This document shows positions 58,263 to 64,000 of a stretch of DNA of 64,000 bases, in pieces; the first letter of the stretch is position 1; every line of letters starts with the position of its first letter. Source of the stretch: Cephalotus follicularis (taxonomy: Eukaryota > Streptophyta > Magnoliopsida > Oxalidales > Cephalotaceae); contig BDDD01001496.1 in assembly GCA_001972305.1 (NCBI GenBank), positions 1-64,000 on the forward strand, written 5' to 3'. The notes under the pieces were generated by a model. It worked only from the letters and a program-made list of their open reading frames with translations. It was not told where the DNA came from and ran no database searches. Made by a program: the position numbers and the translations under genes.

Positions 58263-59153
58263 ATGGTTAGAACCAAACAAACCAAGAGATTCATCAGATC
58301 TTTCAAGGAGGTAGCCCGAGCATTAGGAGGGGTCACCATAGCTGAGCGTCCCCTTGATGCCAAGGTGGAAATGGAGGCCAGTGCCGCAGGTGCTCCCAAC
58401 GTTGCATCCACCGAGGTTGGGGTCCAAGTATTTAGGACCCATTTTGACTGGAGTGTGCTACGTCCGAGGAGGGTGGAGGAGTTAGACAAAGAATTCTCCT
58501 TCCCAAGCGGCCTGGAATATGAGATTCCCGACGATCCCAAGGTGGTCACGGAGAACAAACCTGGTCATTTTGTAGTTTTCCTGGATGCTTTGGAGCACGG
58601 ACTAAGGCTTCCTTTGTCGTCCTTCGCTATAACCATCCCGAGGCATTACCAAATCCACCCGTCGATGCTTCAAGCTCAGTCCTGGGGGTTCATTGTTGGC
58701 TTCTTGGTGAGGTGCCTGGAGACAGGGGTGACGGCCACTGTGGGGCTATTCAAAGAGTACCACACTGTGGCCTCCTCTCCCAACAAGCGTGGCTTCTACT
58801 TCAAGTCTCGCGTGAGTCAGTCCAAGAAACTGTTGACAGAGAACACCAAGTCGGTCAAGGGCTGGAGGGGGAGGTATTTCATGGTCAGGAACCTTCTTGG
58901 CTTCACTCCTTGTTCATGGTGTGACACTTTGGACACTGGGTGCCTTAATCTGAGGATGATTTTGACCGAGGCCGAGAAGGCTGACTTGGAGAAGCACTTT
59001 GCTCTGGCACCCGAGGATGTGAACTCCGTGGTCTTTGAGGATCGCTTACACCGAGTTGGGCTAAGCATGTCCCCAGGTCGTCGGGTTAGCCTGGAGATGG
59101 AAGAGGAGATCCCTGTGGGGATTTTGAGAGAGAGGGATCGGGGTGTTAGATAG
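58263..59153 (+). CDS. Element I antisense extra ORF, first exon (open, about 296 codons)
   Basis: I chose the ATG at 58263 because the protein then starts MVRTKQTKRFIRSFKE, aligned with MARIKQT of A and MPRTKQT of B; an upstream in-frame ATG at 58212 lies in the likely leader intron. Features in order: basic N-terminus (1-20); E/A-rich segment (about 25-60); core with YEIPDDPKVV, GHFVVFLDALEHGLRLPL, HYQIHPSMLQAQSWGF, a KRGFYFKSR segment and WRGRYFMVRNLLGF; C-terminal part with EAEKADLEKHFALAPEDV and LSMSPGRR. No enzyme motif is visible. This exon looks whole, while the gene is interrupted downstream. Function unknown. It belongs to the element, not the host. Confidence 0.75.
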   Translation: MVRTKQTKRFIRSFKEVARALGGVTIAERPLDAKVEMEASAAGAPNVASTEVGVQVFRTHFDWSVLRPRRVEELDKEFSFPSGLEYEIPDDPKVVTENKPGHFVVFLDALEHGLRLPLSSFAITIPRHYQIHPSMLQAQSWGFIVGFLVRCLETGVTATVGLFKEYHTVASSPNKRGFYFKSRVSQSKKLLTENTKSVKGWRGRYFMVRNLLGFTPCSWCDTLDTGCLNLRMILTEAEKADLEKHFALAPEDVNSVVFEDRLHRVGLSMSPGRRVSLEMEEEIPVGILRERDRGVR

Positions 59154-59159
59154 GGGTGT

Positions 59160-61234
59160 CCCTGCAAGACAAGAGGTGGCTTCATTGATATTTTTTGTAC
59201 ATATGTTCACTCCATTCTTATACATTCTTAGTTCCATTCGTCTTCTATTGTGCATATTCAGTAAATATTGGAATTTACTATATGTATTATCTCAAACCGT
59301 CTTAATGGATCAGTTGATCACCATGTCAACTGAATACACATATAGCGCCATGTCGTACGAGGGGTTGGATCTCATGCCTGAGAGGTTATGAGAATGAGAT
59401 CCTTACTCCCTTCAGACAAAAGTTCCAAGTCATAGGTTCACTTTCTTAGGGTAATTGATGAACCACAAAGACTTTCCATGTTATGCTTGCTCCCAATGTT
59501 GGGGAGGATGGATTATCTTATTGCCATTTGGGTTTTACCCTAAAACTGATGCGGGGTGCGTGCATGATGCATGACACTGAACCGACCCACTATAGGTTAT
59601 CTATTTGGAGAGTCAATACCTCTGTCAATGGAGTTCCTATTGTCACGGTAGTGTTTAGTCGTAGAGGACTAGTAGATCATACGTGATTTACGTGTATCCT
59701 TAGACCTGAGCGGCTGGCATCATTGTGTAGTAACTGCTTGACTTTGATTTTTGCCTTTCCCAGCACTAGCCACGTGCTAGAAAACGGGTTGTCTTTGGGC
59801 CTTGTGGGAGCTGCATTGAGATGTATGGTCGAGTATGCAAGATGGGATCATCACACCTGTGTTGAAGGTTATAGGCTTTATAACATCTGTGACCATTGAA
59901 GACTTAGAAGTCTCTGCTGAGCACTTGAGAGATGGAAACGAGAGGTTTCCTGAGATGTCTCTCAATAGTCTCAATGCATTCATAGAATTATAGTTATCGC
60001 GGTTTACCTAGGGGTGACATTAATCCAAACCTTAGTCGCGGTCGGAGCCAAGATGATGAGGGATATGCGACACATATGCCGATGACAGTGATAAAGTACA
60101 GGTTTAACTGGCTAACAATGATAGACGTGGTGTACACGGATCTGGGGGTTTTGTAGGTCACACCGAGGCCATATGGATAGTCTTGGACTATCGGGATGGT
60201 CGTACTAGAACTCTGAGGACTTTTGAGAAATATATCATTGTACCGGGAACCAACCTGGCTTTCGGGTCTCGCCTGATTTTGGAACAGATTGATATGTTGG
60301 GTGACATGTCATTTAGTGAAAGGATATCATCTAAGGGAGATGTTACTTTGCTAGTGAATATTTCATTTGTTGAATAATCATTTCTTTGGAAATGAGTTCA
60401 AACATCGCCATAATGAAATATTACGTGCAGAGAGTTGTGTGTCTCAATATGTAAGTACATAAGGCATTTACTTGTAGAGAGAGCTTGTGGCCTTTGTAGC
60501 ATTTAGGGCTTGGGATTCATTTCCCTTAATGGACAAAATTTTGGGCTTAATTGTCCTTAAATTGGCTAGCCTAATGTTGCTTAAAATTTGGGCTTAATGG
60601 TTAGTGAAATCTATGGTGATTTTACTTAAGCCCATTTACTCGTCTATCACCATCTTGGCCCAAACTTGCTATGCATCTGTGGGATGAATTTGGGGACTAA
60701 TATGGCCGGCCATAGGGTGTTAAGAAGAGAGCAATAATAAGCCTTAATCTTATTCAACAAGCCTTAAAGATATTTTTAAAGGCTTTGCTTATTCAACACA
60801 CTTGGTAATAATTCATTCTCTCATCTCTTGGCTTCACCCGAAGCTCTCTCTTCTTCTCCTCTCCTCTAGCCGTCTCCCTCCATGGATGAACATCAAGAGA
60901 GCTTGAAGTTCATGAAGAGAAAAAGACAAAACAACTTCCTTTCACCCTCCCAAACTCATTATAGGTGGAGATTGATTGAACATATAATTCAATCTTTATC
61001 TATTTTGAGAAATAGTTTTAGACATAAACACTAGCCTTCATCCTCATGCCTTCTTGCTTCATAAAAGTTGCTGGCCATCACTTAGGGATGATCTTTTGTG
61101 AAGATGAAAGCTTTGGAAAGAATATAGGAGGAGCACTCAAAGTGGAGGTGGGCAAAGAATTAGGTAGGCATCTAATTCCTCCTCCTTGTAGCATAGTTTT
61201 GTGTTGGGTTTGAGGGCTGGGATTGCCACCCCAG
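59160..61234. other. Unclassified DNA inserted in the aORF intron of element I
   Basis: No sustained frame is seen, but the base composition is more even than in the AT-rich spacers. Parts (59480-60350) read like decayed non-coding interior of a large retrotransposon derivative. Around 60840-60960 a CT-rich stretch followed by 'catggatgaacatcaagag' resembles a transcript leader. I cannot name the family or its ends. It continues after LTR K at 63685. Confidence 0.3.
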
Positions 61235-62339
61235 TGTCACACCCCGTTTTTCACAAACAACACTTAAGTGGTAGAAATTAACATAATATCCGGCTTATCC
61301 ATTTTCACGATAAATTTTAAACTTTCAAACAGTTATAACACTTGCGGAAGCATTCGATAATAAGCCAAATTAAATCGCAACACGCGTCCCATACCACGTG
61401 TTACCAACAACATAAATAAACCATTTGTCAATTACCCTCAAAACGGAGCGTGAATTAAAACATTCGATACGGTATCTGATCATATACAGATATCCGTCAA
61501 ATACATTTTCCCATTAATACAGTTATCCAAATAATTACTCCGTTACAATAACCGGAAATCCATCAGTTACAATAACATGACACAATAACAGTTTAGTAAT
61601 CCTAATAAGAGGTACAACTCCACTAGCTAACATTATTACAATTTATGCTTCTCCACGGGCGTCCATATTGGTCCCACTACATCAATCTGAAATGTAGGGG
61701 GTTAGCCTTTGTCCTCACTCGGCTAAGTAGAGAAGTTATAAATGCAGTTCGGGGTCAATAATAATGAAGTCATGTATGAATGCACAATGATGCAGTACAT
61801 AGTGTATAACAGTACATATACATATACATATATTTATATGTATATTTATCAGTATAACCAAACATGTCCTCAAGGGGACCACTCAATCACATTCAGTACA
61901 AACAATGCCCACGTTACTTGCACGACTGCAGTAACAACAATCAGGACACGGTGAACGATACTAGCACGACGGACAAGTACCAGCAGTACCCCGCTAACGA
62001 CAACAGTAGAAACGATACCCAGCACGGTGGCTAAGTAACAACAATACCCCGCTAGTGGCAACAGTAACAATCGCATTCAACAGTCAACTCAAGTGATGCA
62101 TAATTATAACACTTGAAACAGTAATATCGATGTATAAGCAATCTCTTAAACAGTTCACAATAATTGGGGATTACTTCCCTAGTCATTTGAAAATATATGT
62201 ATTTTCGTACAAAATAATGATTTGCTTAAAATCATGTATAAACTTCTAAAATGATAAAACACTTTAGAAAATAGTCACAATTCGTTTCACAATTCAGTTG
62301 ACAGTACAATATATAATGCAAACATATGCTCAGAATGCG

Positions 62340-62555
62340 TCTAAGATCGTTGACATCGCGCCTATGTTTACCACCTTCTCTAAAGGTCGATTATTCCCTG
62401 TAACAGTCGGCTGTTTGTTTGAGCAGTCAACTATTTTCCTCCAACAGTCAGCTGTTCTGGGCGATTAGCGTATGAGCAGTCGACTGTTTTCTTTTAACAA
62501 TCGTCTGTGTACCTTAAACAGTCGACTGTTTTCCCTAAACAATCGGCTGTTCTGC
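62340..62555. repeat. CAGTCGACTG palindrome cluster in LTR K (first)
   Basis: About seven sites of the palindrome CAGTCGACTG and near variants ('aacagtcggctgttt', 'gagcagtcgactgtttt', 'aaacagtcgactgtttt'), spaced about 25-35 bp. Confidence 0.85.
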
Positions 62556-63397
62556 AAACCAGTAACGTGCAATTGTCCAATTTATGTCCAATCAGTAAAT
62601 TGCAAGTCACTCAACCATATTTGCACAACAGATTATCATCAGTAATTCACAAAACACTATCACAGTTCATGCATTTTCTTTATTTCATCATAACACCAGT
62701 GGATTCAACATGGTGATGCATGCAACCAAGTCCATTTCCATTCAAAAACTCAATGTACATATCATGTTAACAATTAGCCATAAGCATGATACTTCATCCA
62801 ACAATCCACAGTCCATATTAACATGCAATCCATCAATGAGCAACATTGTTTTAGAACTCGAATTTACATGAATAATTCCTTTACAATTTCCCCTACCTTT
62901 GATTTCAAGTTAGAAATCGGAACTCCACCTCTTTAAGTCTCATCTCCAGTAACTTTGAGCCTCCTAGTAGCTCCCAGTCCGAATCCAGTAGCTCCAACCT
63001 GAGCTCCTTGGTTCAACAATGGAGGAATACACTTTTTCCCTCTTTTCTCTCACGATTTCTCACTATTTTCTCTCTGGTTTCTTTCTTCTCAGATGTTGGG
63101 CCAGAGAGACAAAGGGGAGAGCATTTGTATGCAGTGTTCTTCTCTCTCCCTCCCTCAATCCGTTTGCATGGAACTAAATGCCATTTTCTTCGCTCATCAC
63201 TTGCATGCACACACACATGGCACTCTCACTCTTCCATTCAGTCTTTGCAGGTTCTGGAGCTGTGGTGCATGCCCAACATGTGTTATTAGGCATGTGATGG
63301 TGCCTGAAAGATGCCATTATTTGTCTGTTGTTGCATGTGATCTCGCCACATGTCACCAGATTAACAGAGCATGATCCAGCCGGATGTTCTTCCCAGA

Positions 63398-63540
63398 CAG
63401 TCGGCTGTCTTCTTGGCCGTGTTTTCCAGGTGGCCCGACAGCTCGCCAGTCGACTGGTTCGTCCCACCAGTCGAATGTTCCATTAAACAGTCCACCAGTC
63501 GGCTGGTCTATTGTACCAGTCGACTGCCCCAGTCAACATT
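63398..63540. repeat. CAGTCGACTG palindrome cluster in LTR K (second)
   Basis: Six sites in 140 bp ('gacagtcggctgtc', 'ccagtcgactgg', 'ccagtcggctgg', 'ccagtcgactgcc'). Confidence 0.85.
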
Positions 63541-63684
63541 TCAACAATTACACTTCTAAGTACTTTAATTTGATTTGGGAATCACATATGAGCTAGAAAG
63601 TCATATTTCTCATTAATTCAATAACAAGATTACATTTGAAATTTAAATATTACAACATGCAAAAATCTCGAGCGTTACACCCAG

Positions 63685-63840
63685 CCATGCCCATTTCTTG
63701 CAGATTATGTGTCCTAGAAAACCCTCAGGGTTTGGCTAGGAGAGGGTTCGGATTAGAGCCCCATGTGTTAGGGTTTTTAGTGTGTTACCCTAATACATTT
63801 TGGAGTGACCAATTTGGGTTTGTGTAACCCTTTGCTCCAT
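63685..63840. other. Right remainder of the insert around LTR K
   Basis: It continues the sequence left of K. 'gtgttagggtttttagtgtgttaccctaatac' is a short inverted repeat. The junction with the aORF intron tail lies near 63820-63840. Confidence 0.3.
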
Positions 63841-63891
63841 CCCCTTGTTTTTGATGTGTTTCTAACCATTTCTTTGTGATTCCTTGCAGCA

Positions 63892-64000
63892 ATGGCATCT
63901 TGAGAACCAACAATGGATATCGTAAGGGCTGGACGAGAAGTCGCCTGAGCTGCTAATGCCAAGGAGCTAAGGCAAGAAGCTCTTAGGAAGAAAAAGGCCC
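63892..64000 (+). pseudogene. Element I antisense extra ORF, start of second exon (cut by window edge)
   Basis: After an acceptor 'gtgattccttgcag' ending at 63889, the frame MAS, then PTMDIVRAGRE, then LRQEALRKKKA matches the second-exon start of element A's aORF (MASHDSTMDLVRAGRERA) and of B's (MASQES). Intron-tail text 'tttctaaccatt' is also shared with A. The coding region is broken here and continues beyond the window. Confidence 0.75.

Larger units (their letters stand above)
61235..63679 (-). repeat. LTR K: 2.4-kb chromovirus-like solo LTR
   Basis: It is bounded by TGTCACACCCCG at 61235 and CTCGAGCGTTACA ending at 63679, with perfect TSD CCCAG at 61230-61234 and 63680-63684. By its ends it reads on the minus strand (TGTAACGCTC...GGGGTGTGACA). 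No internal region is present. Confidence 0.9.
57172..64000 (-). mobile_element. Element I: Tat-type LTR retrotransposon, 3' part on the minus strand, interrupted
   Basis: It begins at its 3' end with an LTR (57172-57674), then the polypurine tract 'ccatgggggcata' on the minus strand (57675-57687). Next comes the aORF, which reads on the plus strand because it is antisense to the element. The aORF first exon lies at 58263-59153 and the start of its second exon at 63892-64000. Between them the intron has swollen from about 100 bp (in A and B) to about 4.7 kb through insertions. The rest of the element lies beyond the window. Left flank GTTAA (57167-57171) would be its TSD. Confidence 0.8.

Noticed and set aside
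62340-63540. Possible CRISPR array
   Set aside because: The repeats are only 10-16 bp, imperfect and irregularly spaced, and sit in a plant LTR. No cas genes are present.
63780-63889. Host gene exon at the right edge
   Set aside because: The text matches the intron tail and second exon of the Tat aORF.

Overview
This is repeat-dense plant nuclear DNA. It comes from an angiosperm, probably a eudicot. I can support one host gene. Almost everything else is nested LTR retrotransposons, most of them bounded here by exact 5-bp target-site duplications (TSDs) read by eye, plus the 3' part of a CACTA DNA transposon and a few MITEs. No rRNA, tRNA or CRISPR array was seen. Layout: 1-228 is the tail of a Tat-type LTR. 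About 1640-4592 is the 3' half of a decayed CACTA (En/Spm) element, with two transposase-type gene remnants, a 175-bp repeat in three copies, subterminal repeats and the diagnostic terminus at 4592. 5043-15987 is element A, a structurally complete Ty3/gypsy Tat-type element (TSD TAAAC, LTRs about 9% diverged). 15988-21306 is a small island of ordinary DNA carrying the host gene. 21307-32435 is element B, a second Tat-type element in the same orientation (TSD TATAC, LTRs about 5% diverged). 32610-33112 is a Tat solo LTR (TSD ATAAT). 33510-36331 is a 2.8-kb chromovirus-like solo LTR (TSD TATAG). About 36505-45890 is an old minus-strand gypsy body (M), opened by a hAT-type MITE and by LTR unit D (38652-45358), which holds LTR E (39942-43884), which holds minus-strand LTR F (41558-43165). 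46682 to about 54945 is a truncated LTR (H) holding element G (47212-54039), whose left LTR holds another solo LTR (47534-48838). 57172 to the window end is a third Tat-type element (I) on the minus strand. It is interrupted by unclassified DNA and a solo LTR (K, 61235-63679), and it runs off the right edge. 

The host gene (19350-19904, minus strand) is a three-exon CLE peptide precursor of the CLV3/CLE40 class: 91 codons, signal peptide, C-terminal CLE motif RVVPTGPDPLHHN. It would make a secreted, processed dodecapeptide-type signal for a meristem receptor kinase. It sits in about 5.3 kb of DNA between two directly repeated Tat elements. 

The three Tat elements share an unusual plan. Gag-pol is sense. 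After pol comes a conserved non-coding block with short tandem repeats. Then comes a multi-exon antisense extra ORF (aORF) with its own conserved TTTAAA promoter-like block, read from next to the 3' LTR. In all three copies the aORF protein begins M-x-R-(T/I)-K-Q-T, which resembles the histone H3 tail (ARTKQT). This is the most intriguing signal here. A second odd signal is the clusters of short palindromes centred on GTCGAC-like cores in nine places, spread over several LTR types that otherwise look unrelated. All coordinates, TSDs and divergence values come from reading by eye, with no alignment or database search.
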